Below are positions 58,064-64,000 of a stretch of 64,000 nucleotides of DNA, in pieces (position 1 is the stretch's first letter; the number at the start of each line of letters is the position of its first letter). Source of the stretch: Bin18 sp965200355 (GTDB taxonomy: Bacteria; Desulfobacterota; Binatia; Bin18). The stretch spans positions 2,046,001 to 2,110,000 of the forward strand of contig OZ241351.1 in the NCBI GenBank assembly GCA_965200355.1, read 5' to 3'. Below the pieces are notes generated by a model. It was not told the origin of the DNA. It ran no database searches and saw nothing but the letters and a program-made list of their open reading frames with translations. The position numbers and the translations under genes were made by a program.

Positions 58064-58392
58064 GGCTCAGTCAGCCAGAGAACCGCGGCGACGGGCATAT
58101 CGGCGAGTCGAGACCAGTGCATGGCCACGCCGGCCGGCGGATTGAGACGCCGTTGTACGGTGTCATGCCAGCTTTGGCCGTCAAGCCAGCTCATGGCCTG
58201 CACGAGGCGCATGAAATCGTCCGGTCCCCGCAGCAGGCCGGCCACGTCGTCACTTGTCCGGCCCCAGTCCGTCCACACCAGGGCGGCAAAAACCAGTACC
58301 GCCGGAAGAATATAGGGAACGCAGCGGCCCAGACCGCCCCCGGACGACACGCGGGGAACCGACGGCGACAACCCGTCAGGGGCAGCCATCAT
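57847..58392 (-). CDS. Membrane protein fragment, N-terminal part
   Basis: It starts at one of two adjacent ATGs (58392/58389) overlapping the GT2 gene end. It contains the N-terminal helix CVPYILPAVLVFAALVWTDW, the conserved DDFMRLVQAMSWLDGQSW and NPPAGVAMHWSRLADMP loop (likely catalytic side) and two more helices. It becomes out of frame at FRPGRV (about 57874). Confidence 0.55.
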   Translation of the reverse strand: MMAAPDGLSPSVPRVSSGGGLGRCVPYILPAVLVFAALVWTDWGRTSDDVAGLLRGPDDFMRLVQAMSWLDGQSWHDTVQRRLNPPAGVAMHWSRLADMPVAAVLWLTEPWFGRTEAVWLSALLVPPLLGGLFTAVFLWTSLSLLPARPALEPPLLMVGTLLYPLTQFRPGRVTTTASNCC

Positions 58393-59155
58393 CAAGCGAT
58401 GCTCCCGCGGGCGCGGGGACTTCCTGAGCCGCTTCCCTGACAGCGGGCTTCTCGCCGGCAGGAGAAGGGGCCCGGTGGGTTGGCAAGCCCGGTTGGGCGA
58501 GATAGTGCAGGCGTTTGATTTCCCGGCGGCCATGAGCCACCGTATCGAGGATGAGGCCGCAGGCGAGGCTCAGGAAGCCCAGCAGCGTCAGCCCGGTGGA
58601 CAGGACGGCCGTCGGGAGGCGCGGAACCAGTCCGGTTTCCAGATACTCCGTCAGGACCGGCCAGGCAAGAGTGAACGCGGCCAGTTCCAGCAGTACAAAC
58701 ACACTGGAGAAAACCGCCAGTGGCCTTTCCTCCTTGAGCAGGACGAAGACCGTCTTGAGGATAGCGACGCCGTCGCGGACCGTTCTCAGCTTGCTGGACG
58801 AGCCGGCCGGCCGTCCAAAATAAGGAATCGCCACCTCGGTGCTGGGCAGGCGCATCTCCAGGGCGTGAATGACGATCTCGGTCTCGATTTCAAACCCCTT
58901 GGAAAGCGCCGGAAAGGACTTGACGAAACGGCGCGACAAGACCCGATAGCCTGAGAGGATATCGGAAAAGCGTTGACCGAATATCAATCCCACCAGAGAA
59001 GTGATGAAGGTGTTGCCAAACTGATGTCCCGGCCGATAGGCCGTCTTGTGTTCGGAACTGCGGGCACCGCTGAGCATGTCCAACTGGCCGTCAATCAGGG
59101 CCGTTATCATATGCGGCGCACAGTGCGCAGGATAGGTGCCATCTCCATCCACCAA
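58376..59155 (-). CDS. GT2 glycosyltransferase fragment, C-terminal part
   Basis: Open from GTG 59155 (VDGDGTYPAHCAPHMITALI). It includes the D-x-D motif, the acceptor-side motif SGYRVLSRRFV and two C-terminal hydrophobic helices (AVFSSVFVLLELAAFTLAW; LSTGLTLLGFLSLACGLIL), with a Pro-rich tail. Alone it lacks the nucleotide-sugar-binding N-terminal strand. Confidence 0.65.
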   Translation of the reverse strand: MVDGDGTYPAHCAPHMITALIDGQLDMLSGARSSEHKTAYRPGHQFGNTFITSLVGLIFGQRFSDILSGYRVLSRRFVKSFPALSKGFEIETEIVIHALEMRLPSTEVAIPYFGRPAGSSSKLRTVRDGVAILKTVFVLLKEERPLAVFSSVFVLLELAAFTLAWPVLTEYLETGLVPRLPTAVLSTGLTLLGFLSLACGLILDTVAHGRREIKRLHYLAQPGLPTHRAPSPAGEKPAVREAAQEVPAPAGASLDDGCP

Positions 59156-59454
59156 GACAAAAATGTCGGCCTCGTATCGCTGAACATGCGGCGCACGACG
59201 TTGCCCTTGCCGCGGACCGGCTCGGAGCGCACGAGAGCCCCGGCCTTGGCCGCGACCGCTGCCGTGTTATCGGTAGAGGCATTGTCATAGACATAAATCT
59301 GGGCTGAGGGCAGGGCGGCTCTGAAATCGTCAACAACCTGAGATATTGCCGCCGCCTCGTTGAGGCAGGGAATCACGACGGCAATCGCTCCCTGGCTGCT
59401 CTCTTCCCGCGTGCCCGGCATGACGGTAGATGGCCTTCCTCCAGACCCTGGCAA
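59107..59454 (-). CDS. GT2 glycosyltransferase fragment, N-terminal part
   Basis: Holds the nucleotide-binding start AIAVVIPCLNEAAAISQVVD, YDNASTDNTAAVAAKAGALV and GKGNVVRRMFSD. From about residue 94 it is out of frame (TRPTFLSWWMEMAP), where the neighbouring frame reads EADIFVLVDGDGTY. Confidence 0.6.
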   Translation of the reverse strand: MPGSGGRPSTVMPGTREESSQGAIAVVIPCLNEAAAISQVVDDFRAALPSAQIYVYDNASTDNTAAVAAKAGALVRSEPVRGKGNVVRRMFSDTRPTFLSWWMEMAPILRTVRRI

Positions 59455-59576
59455 CGTATATCCATCTCCCGGGTTGAAGTAAATGGGCCAACCATGCCCC
59501 GCCTGTGGAGCAGGTATGCGGCGGAGCAGAGGGAGGTGTCAAGGAACACCAGGAAGAGCTATGTTGCTGCGGGCCT

Positions 59577-60602
59577 ATGAACGGGAAAGGCCGAAAACGA
59601 CCAGGCATGCGGGCATTCTTTCCTCCGCAGCGTAGCGCTGCCGCGAAACCAATGCAGTGCCTCCTGTGTCTTGCCGCTCTTCTGTGTCTCGCTTGCTCTG
59701 TCTGCCGCGTCCCTCCGGCTTGGGCCGATGTCATTGCGGCTATGGGGGCAAAGGAAACCCGCGCCAGCCAAACGCTGGTTGGGGCGGTCCAAACCGTCCA
59801 AACGGAAAGAGTGTTGTTTGTGAACCCGCCCGGAGAGCCGGACCGGTGGATTGAGGACGAACGCATACTCACCGCCATCGCGCAGTACGGGGTGAATAGA
59901 ACACTCACGGAAAGGATCGAATACGCACCCGACGGCGCAGCGCTGGTCCGCGTCGTCCGCCAGTATAACCGGGCGAACAAGCTGAAGAGCGAACAGTTGT
60001 ATACTGCGCAGGGCGACCTCTGGCGGACGACCAGCCATACCTATGACGAGACGGGCCGTCTCATACAGGCGGTGAGCACCGATGTCGATGGCGACCTCTG
60101 GTTTCGAGATGTCTATACCTACATCACGGACGGACAGCCGGCCCACATTGACCACCACGACCCGGACGGGACCTTTTTACACCGCGCGAGCTTTACTTAT
60201 GGTGGTGACGGGCGGGTCGCCAAACGGTCATTGTCCGATGCCGACGGCTCTCCGATCTCAAGCAATACCTATACGTATGACGCCCATGGCAGAGTCCAGA
60301 CCGTGACGACCTACGGACGCAACGGAGCGCTGGCCTCGCGCTGGACGTACACGTATGACGCGCGCGGGAACGAACGGGAGTGGGTCGTGTCCGACGCCGC
60401 CGGCACGCTTCATCGCAAAGAAGTCTATACCTATGAGTACGATGCCCCTGGGAATTGGGTCAAACAGGTCACTGCGGAGTGGATTCCAGACGGTGAGGGG
60501 GGCTATCTTGAACCCGCCGAGGCGATCTATCGGACGATTACCTATGCCCATTCCCTTGGCCCCCCCCTGGGAACGCGGGCCTCTTGCCCGCCCACCCGAT
60601 GA
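59577..60602 (+). CDS. Secreted YD/RHS-like repeat protein with repeat-encoded end
   Basis: The protein has a basic start, a signal helix (LLCLAALLCLACSVCRVPPA, end near AWA) and about seven repeats of the YD/RHS type: TYDETGRLIQAVSTDVDGD, TYGGDGRVAKRSLSDADGS, TYDAHGRVQTVTTYGRNGA, TYDARGNEREWVVSDAAGT. These form a beta-strand spiral exposed outside the cytoplasm. The last codons (LGTRASCPPTR) read into a truncated family A repeat (60567-60598). The start is uncertain: ATG 59577, 59607 or 59652 all keep the signal helix. Function unknown; far shorter than RHS toxins, with no toxin domain. Confidence 0.7.
   Translation: MNGKGRKRPGMRAFFPPQRSAAAKPMQCLLCLAALLCLACSVCRVPPAWADVIAAMGAKETRASQTLVGAVQTVQTERVLFVNPPGEPDRWIEDERILTAIAQYGVNRTLTERIEYAPDGAALVRVVRQYNRANKLKSEQLYTAQGDLWRTTSHTYDETGRLIQAVSTDVDGDLWFRDVYTYITDGQPAHIDHHDPDGTFLHRASFTYGGDGRVAKRSLSDADGSPISSNTYTYDAHGRVQTVTTYGRNGALASRWTYTYDARGNEREWVVSDAAGTLHRKEVYTYEYDAPGNWVKQVTAEWIPDGEGGYLEPAEAIYRTITYAHSLGPPLGTRASCPPTR
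60567..60598. repeat. Truncated family A repeat at the end of the YD protein
   Basis: CCTGGGAACGCGGGCCTCTT then GCCCGCCCACCC corresponds to the first half of the copies at 32365 and 36813. It encodes the last eleven residues of the YD-repeat protein. Confidence 0.75.
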
Positions 60603-60647
60603 CCGCGGAATAAGTCTCACTCGTCCCCCCGTGGTCAGGAGCTTTGG

Positions 60648-61121
60648 ATGTCTACTGAGATGCCGCTGCGTTTTTTAGCTGATCGTATGGTCGGCAGTTT
60701 GGCAAAATGGCTGCGTATTCTGGGCTATGATACCGTCTATATGCCCGAAGTTTCCCCGACGAGTGTGAAGCGCGAAGCGCGCCGCCAGGGTCGTATCCTG
60801 CTGACCCGTCGGACCTGCTTTCTGAACCAGAAAGACATGCCGCCGTTTGTGTTTATTCGTGCCGACCGCTTTCGGGAGCAGCTCAAACAGGTCTGCACCG
60901 ACCTGCATCTCACGGTCTCCCCCGCTTTGCTCCGGCGGTGCAGCAAATGCAATCAGGAATTGGCAAGCATTGACCGCGCGCGGGTTCAAGCCCGCGTGCC
61001 GGCGTATGTGTGGCAAACGCAATCAACCTTTCTCTATTGCCGGCAGTGCCAGCGTGTCTATTGGAACGCCACCCACCGTGAACGCATCCTGGAAGAACTG
61101 CGACATATGGGAGTTGGGTAA
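60648..61121 (+). CDS. Mut7-C RNase domain protein with zinc ribbon
   Basis: This 157-residue protein has RFLADRMVGSLAKWLRILGY then DTVYMPEV, the Mut7-C/PIN-like start with the conserved Asp, ILLTRRTCFLNQ, and a C-terminal zinc ribbon with CSKCNQEL and CRQCQRVYW. The family is a PIN-fold RNase-like module named after the worm exonuclease Mut7. It overlaps the preceding open frame slightly upstream, and the DCC-family gene follows 6 bases later, so both are likely co-transcribed. Confidence 0.88.
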   Translation: MSTEMPLRFLADRMVGSLAKWLRILGYDTVYMPEVSPTSVKREARRQGRILLTRRTCFLNQKDMPPFVFIRADRFREQLKQVCTDLHLTVSPALLRRCSKCNQELASIDRARVQARVPAYVWQTQSTFLYCRQCQRVYWNATHRERILEELRHMGVG

Positions 61122-61127
61122 GCACGC

Positions 61128-61502
61128 ATGGAACCGGCCGAAGCCCAACCTAGCTGGCTGTTCTGGGACGGAAGGTGCGGTTTGTGCCAGCGGGCCGTTG
61201 CCTGGATCAAACACCGCGATGTGACGAACCAGATTCAGGCGGCTCCCTACCAGAATGCGCCCCGCCCCCCGATGACGGACAGCCTGGCCCGACGGTGTGA
61301 ACGCGCGGTCCAGGTCGTGACACCTGAAGGGCAGATTTTGTCCGCCGGGCGGGCGAGTCTGTATGTATTAGGGAAGGTCGGGTTTCCTCGCTTGGCCCGG
61401 ATGGGTCTTCTCCCGCCTTTTGTGTGGGGCGTTGAGCTGGGCTATTGGGTCGTTGCGCGGAATCGACAGTTTTTCAGTCAGTGGCTGTTCCCGGAAAAGT
61501 AA
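61128..61502 (+). CDS. DCC1-like (DUF393) thiol-disulfide family protein
   Basis: This 124-residue protein starts WLFWDGRCGLCQRAVAWIKH, with the C-x2-C motif at the position typical of DUF393 (usually DGxCxxC). It also has RCERAVQVVTPEGQILS and a C-terminal aromatic-rich part. The family is thioredoxin-like and thought to act on disulfides; substrates are unknown. It lies directly after the Mut7-C gene on the same strand. Confidence 0.85.
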   Translation: MEPAEAQPSWLFWDGRCGLCQRAVAWIKHRDVTNQIQAAPYQNAPRPPMTDSLARRCERAVQVVTPEGQILSAGRASLYVLGKVGFPRLARMGLLPPFVWGVELGYWVVARNRQFFSQWLFPEK

Positions 61503-61523
61503 GGCTTTTGGGGTCGGTGCTTG

Positions 61524-61976
61524 TTAGACCTGGCCCAACTGGCGCAGGGCTTCATACAGCACAATCGCCGCGGCATTGGACAAGTTCAAACTGCGCACCC
61601 GCGCGCCCGGCATCGGAATAGTGTACAGGGTCTCGGCGTATGCCGTGCGGATAGCCGCCGACAAGCCCCGCGTCTCGCTGCCAAAGACGAGCAGATCGTC
61701 GGGCTGATAGCGAACGGTGGTGTAGGAGCGCTGGGCGCGTGCGGAAAAGGCCAGCAGCCGGCCAGGCGGGCGACGTTTGAGGAAGGCGCTCCACGACTCA
61801 TATACGTGCAGGTCAACCGCTGGCCAGTAATCGAGACCGGCGCGCTTGAGATAGCGGTCCTCAAGCGAGAACCCCAGCGGACCAACCAGGTGCAAAGGGC
61901 TATGCGTAGCCGCGCACAGCCGGGCGGTCGTCCCGGTGTTGGGCGGAATCTCCGGTTCAACAAAGACGATGTGCAT
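61524..61976 (-). CDS. trmL: tRNA (cytidine(34)-2'-O)-methyltransferase TrmL
   Basis: This 150-residue SPOUT protein starts HIVFVEPEIPPNTGTTARLC, has LVFGSETRGLSAAI (motif 2) and the deep-knot motif TIPMPGARVRSLNLSNAAAI (motif 3). Length and motifs match TrmL, which methylates the wobble ribose of tRNA-Leu. It is followed (upstream in transcription) by the DUF1285 and Dtd genes in the same direction, a tRNA-quality cluster. Confidence 0.93.
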   Translation of the reverse strand: MHIVFVEPEIPPNTGTTARLCAATHSPLHLVGPLGFSLEDRYLKRAGLDYWPAVDLHVYESWSAFLKRRPPGRLLAFSARAQRSYTTVRYQPDDLLVFGSETRGLSAAIRTAYAETLYTIPMPGARVRSLNLSNAAAIVLYEALRQLGQV

Positions 61977-61990
61977 GGGGAAGGGCTCGA

Positions 61991-62467
61991 CTAGGCCGGC
62001 TCTTTGACCCGGATTGGGTAGGTGGATTCGCCCAGGGGCAAAACAAATCCCTCGCCCGTGGCCGCCGGCTGGACATACTGCGTGAGCTGATAATAGGCCG
62101 GTCGCAGAAAGCGGGCGGCGTGTTTTTGCCCTTTGACTTTGCAGTACAGGACATCATGCGCGCCTATGGTCAACGTGGAGGGAGACAGGCGCTCTTCGCT
62201 CTCGTCGTTCAGGCGGAGGGTAAAACCCGGCCCCGGGGCCCCGGCGACCTGGGTCACAACATAGGGGGTGTCTTCAATCTCGACGCGCGCGCGGTCACGC
62301 CCCAGCACGATCTCATACTCCCCCTGCGCGTTCTTTCGGAGACATTGGCTGAAGAGTGTGTTGATACGCTGGTTTTGGATACGCTCATCGTTGGCATACC
62401 ACCAGCCGTCCTTTCCAAAGTGTATCTTGCGGGTGGGGTCAATAGCCCAGAAACCGGCGCGTGGCAT
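61991..62467 (-). CDS. DUF1285 domain protein
   Basis: This 158-residue protein has KIHFGKDGWWYANDERIQNQ, INTLFSQCLRKNAQGEYEIV and VEIEDTPYVVTQVAG, the DUF1285 pattern. Function is unknown; the fold is small and beta-rich. The ATG at 62467 lies 6 bases after the stop of dtd, so the genes dtd, DUF1285 and trmL form one operon. Confidence 0.85.
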   Translation of the reverse strand: MPRAGFWAIDPTRKIHFGKDGWWYANDERIQNQRINTLFSQCLRKNAQGEYEIVLGRDRARVEIEDTPYVVTQVAGAPGPGFTLRLNDESEERLSPSTLTIGAHDVLYCKVKGQKHAARFLRPAYYQLTQYVQPAATGEGFVLPLGESTYPIRVKEPA

Positions 62468-62473
62468 GGCCGC

Positions 62474-62938
62474 TCAGCTCCTCTGATGTGGGCCGCGGTG
62501 TGCGGTGTCGAGGATGAGGGTCACCGGGCCGTCATTGACGAGTTGGACTGCCATATCGGCCTGGAAGTGGCCTGTGGCAACCGGGATCTGATGGCGCTGA
62601 CAGCAGGCGACAAAATAGTCGTACAAGGGTTTGGCGGTGGCTGTCCCTGCCGCGGCCGTAAACGAGGGGCGTCGGCCTTTGCGCGTATCGCCGTACAGAG
62701 TGAACTGCGACACTATCAGCAGCGACCCGCCCACGTCCCGGACTGAGTAGGCAAATTTGCCGGCCTGATCCGAGAAAATCCGCAGTCCGATAATTTTCTG
62801 GCTCAGAAAGTCGGCCTCCGCTTCGGTGTCCCCGGTTGTCACGCCGAGCAGGACGAGCAGGCCGCGCCGAATCTGGCCGACGATTTCCCCTTCAACCGAG
62901 ACCTGCGCCTCGCGTACTCGCTGAATAACGGCTCGCAT
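62474..62938 (-). CDS. dtd: D-aminoacyl-tRNA deacylase
   Basis: This 154-residue protein is a full-length Dtd: MRAVIQRVREAQVSVEGEIV, GLLVLLGVTTGD, LLIVSQFTLYGDTRKGRRPS (S-Q-F-T-L motif) and the cross-subunit NDGPVTLILDT (N-x-G-P-V/I-T). It removes D-amino acids, and Gly from tRNA-Ala, in the cytoplasm. All conserved residues are present. It is the first gene of an operon with DUF1285 and trmL. Confidence 0.95.
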   Translation of the reverse strand: MRAVIQRVREAQVSVEGEIVGQIRRGLLVLLGVTTGDTEAEADFLSQKIIGLRIFSDQAGKFAYSVRDVGGSLLIVSQFTLYGDTRKGRRPSFTAAAGTATAKPLYDYFVACCQRHQIPVATGHFQADMAVQLVNDGPVTLILDTAHRGPHQRS

Positions 62939-63055
62939 ACTGGTGTTGCTGTTCTCATGGGATAGGTAGCTGAGTCCTCCAGTTCATACAAGCTGAGAGC
63001 CGGTCAGAGGCCGGCCGAACTGGAATCAAGGCAGGTCCTCCGGTATGATCGCCGC

Positions 63056-63850
63056 ATGTATCCCGTCCTGCTCGAACTCGGCCCCTTCACCATATATAGC
63101 TACGGAGTCATGATGGCCCTCGGCTTTGTGGCCGCGGCTTGGCTGCTGGGGAAAGGGCTGGCCTATCAGGGCCGCGACCCGGACCTGGCTTCGACCCTGG
63201 TTCTGTGGGCGGCCCTTGGTGGACTGCTCGGGGCCCGGCTGCTCTTTATTCTGGCAAATTGGTCCGCATTTCTGGCCGAGCCGTGGGCGCTGCTTTTTAC
63301 GGGCGCTGGCTTTGTCTGGCACGGGGGCTTAATCGGCGGTATCGCCGGGGTCAGTTTGGGTATCCGGCACCACAAGCTGCCCTGGCGGGAGACCATGGAC
63401 GCGATTGCTCCGGCGATTGCTCTGGGTCATGGAACGGGCCGCATTGGCTGTCAGCTCGCTGGTGATGGGGACTGGGGACCGCCAACCGACCTGCCCTGGG
63501 GAATGGCCTACCCGGACGCCATTGTCGGCTGGGACTATCCGCCACATGTATTCGTCCACCCGACCCCGCTCTACGAGATGGTCGTGTATTTTGCGATTGC
63601 AGCCGTGTTATGGAACCGTCGGACGGCTGGGTTCCGCCCCGGCTGCCTGTTTTGGGGGTATTTGCTCTTGGCCGGCCTGGCCCGGTTTTTCCTGGAATTT
63701 GTGCGGATCAATCCGCCGCTCTGGGGGGCCTTCTCCCAAGCCCAGGTCATCAGCCTCGGCCTGATACTGGTCGGCGCGATCTGCTTGTGCAAAAGAGGGC
63801 CGGCGCACCGCAGCCCGGCCGTTTATAATACGCTGGAGAAAACGCCATGA
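63056..63850 (+). CDS. lgt: Prolipoprotein diacylglyceryl transferase
   Basis: This 264-residue polytopic enzyme has the Lgt motifs VLLELGPFTIYSYGVMMALG, LGGLLGARLLFILANW, GFVWHGGLIGGIAGV (the H-G-G motif), GHGTGRIGCQLAGDGDWG and HPTPLYEMVVYFAIAAVLWN (the H of HPTQLYE). It adds diacylglycerol to prolipoprotein cysteines in the inner membrane. The signature region G-R-x-G-C-x-L-x-G-D has a cysteine where many have N. Its stop overlaps the start of the redoxin gene (ATGA). Confidence 0.95.
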   Translation: MYPVLLELGPFTIYSYGVMMALGFVAAAWLLGKGLAYQGRDPDLASTLVLWAALGGLLGARLLFILANWSAFLAEPWALLFTGAGFVWHGGLIGGIAGVSLGIRHHKLPWRETMDAIAPAIALGHGTGRIGCQLAGDGDWGPPTDLPWGMAYPDAIVGWDYPPHVFVHPTPLYEMVVYFAIAAVLWNRRTAGFRPGCLFWGYLLLAGLARFFLEFVRINPPLWGAFSQAQVISLGLILVGAICLCKRGPAHRSPAVYNTLEKTP

Positions 63851-64000
63851 GACCCTGGCTGCTCCTGGGGGGTCTTGGCCTGCTGGTGCTGCTCGGTGTG
63901 GTGTTGCTGCTCGCGACGCCCTCTCAGACCACCCTGCCCCGACCGGCTCCGGATTTCCTGCTGCCCGATATGAGCGGTCAGGCCGTGCGTCTCTCTCAGC
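63847..64000 (+). CDS. Thioredoxin-like (TlpA/ResA/redoxin) protein, N-terminal part
   Basis: The first 51 residues are visible: a membrane anchor (LLLGGLGLLVLLGVVLLL) followed by APDFLLPDMSGQAVRLSQ, the standard redoxin start. The active-site CxxC would lie outside the window. It overlaps lgt by 4 bases, a pairing (lgt with a TlpA-like protein) consistent with envelope thiol-redox functions such as cytochrome c or disulfide handling. Confidence 0.85.
   Translation, partial: MRPWLLLGGLGLLVLLGVVLLLATPSQTTLPRPAPDFLLPDMSGQAVRLSQ

Larger units (their letters stand above)
56510..58392 (-). pseudogene. Broken polytopic membrane protein (GT39/PMT-like family)
   Basis: With one frame change and one stop ignored, a roughly 625-residue membrane protein runs from ATG 58392 to the stop at 56510. 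Its start has FMRLVQAMSWLDGQSWHDTV, LNPPAGVAMHWSRLADMPVA and about ten hydrophobic helices. The conserved GRxDHH motif is disrupted: CGGGTT(G)ACCACCAC lacks one G near 57874, shifting the frame. An in-frame TAG at 57473-57475 (RRRPTLA-stop-PARLALV) follows. The family is common in alphaproteobacteria and is related to lipid-linked sugar transferases; the target is unknown. The start overlaps the end of the GT2 gene. Confidence 0.7.
58376..59454 (-). pseudogene. Glycosyltransferase family 2 with one frameshift
   Basis: Read through one lost base near 59175, this is a GT-A glycosyltransferase of about 355 residues: IAVVIPCLNEAAAISQVVDD at the start, YVYDNASTDNTAAVAAKAG, then after the shift LVDGDGTYPAHCAPHMI (D-x-D metal motif), FGQRFSDILSGYRVLSRRFV, FEIETEIVIHALEM and two C-terminal membrane helices. 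This is the polyprenyl-phosphate sugar transferase type (DPM/GtrB-like), usually paired with a membrane transferase such as the broken gene downstream. GATA(T)CGAG would restore the frame. Both genes of the pair are broken, so a glycan-modification function has probably been lost. Confidence 0.8.

Overview
The window is about 60% GC and comes from a Gram-negative bacterium: it has a TonB-dependent receptor, lipoprotein signals, Lgt and SppA. Its gene mix is typical of large-genome uncultivated soil or sponge lineages such as Tectomicrobia (Entotheonella-like) or Binatota. The mix is five LLM-class flavin oxidoreductases, two amidohydrolase-2 paralogues, two N-acyl-D-amino-acid deacylase paralogues, a DUF1329 protein, a coxMSL-type hydroxylase and a tungsten aldehyde oxidoreductase. 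The lineage is inferred from gene content only. I see no rRNA, tRNA or CRISPR array.

Layout. 1-8.4 kb: the 5' part of a TauD-type dioxygenase, an LLM oxidoreductase, a broken giant helicase (exonuclease-RecQ-UvrD), a carboxymuconolactone decarboxylase-like protein and an amidohydrolase. 8.6-13.1 kb: a DUF1772 membrane protein and a compact reverse-strand operon, ferredoxin-AOR-FAD reductase-MoaD, matching the aorABCD layout. 13.2-16.4 kb: Uma2, a monocluster ferredoxin, a macrodomain protein and a DUF1329 protein. 16.5-20.2 kb: a three-subunit molybdenum hydroxylase. 20.4-24.9 kb: an alpha/beta hydrolase, an LLM oxidoreductase, a nitrile hydratase alpha/accessory fusion and a CoA transferase. 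25.0-28.0 kb: an AT-richer island with a small protein, a Rad50-like zinc-hook ATPase, a nuclease-like protein and a PIN-toxin remnant. 28-38.7 kb: an LLM oxidoreductase, a gamma-glutamyltransferase-like protein, an amidohydrolase, a secreted SGNH hydrolase, a D-aminoacylase, a repeat cluster, a DUF2786 protein and a BNR-repeat protein. 38.8-43.2 kb: an RtcR-like CARF/sigma-54 activator divergent from a 38-residue membrane peptide, an OLD/DUF3696-type ATPase and a PLD-like partner. 43.2-56.4 kb: a coiled-coil protein, a TonB receptor, a second D-aminoacylase, a methyltransferase, a Tat-type LLM oxidoreductase, a lipoprotein, SppA, OsmC, two small hydrophobic proteins, an ADC-like protein and an LLM oxidoreductase. 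56.5-59.5 kb: two broken membrane or glycosyltransferase genes. 59.5-64 kb: a YD-repeat protein, Mut7-C, a DCC-family protein, TrmL, DUF1285, Dtd, Lgt and a redoxin.

Two themes stand out. First, dispersed GC-rich hairpin repeats occur throughout; three of them lie inside coding frames, where they form a linker or new C-termini. Second, at least 13 nonsense or frameshift lesions fall in only six genes (helicase, Uma2, Rad50-like ATPase, DUF3696 ATPase and two glycosyltransferase-type genes), while the metabolic operons are intact. The best candidates for undescribed systems are the CARF/sigma-54-linked ATPase module at 38.8-43.2 kb and the zinc-hook ATPase module at 25.0-27.9 kb.
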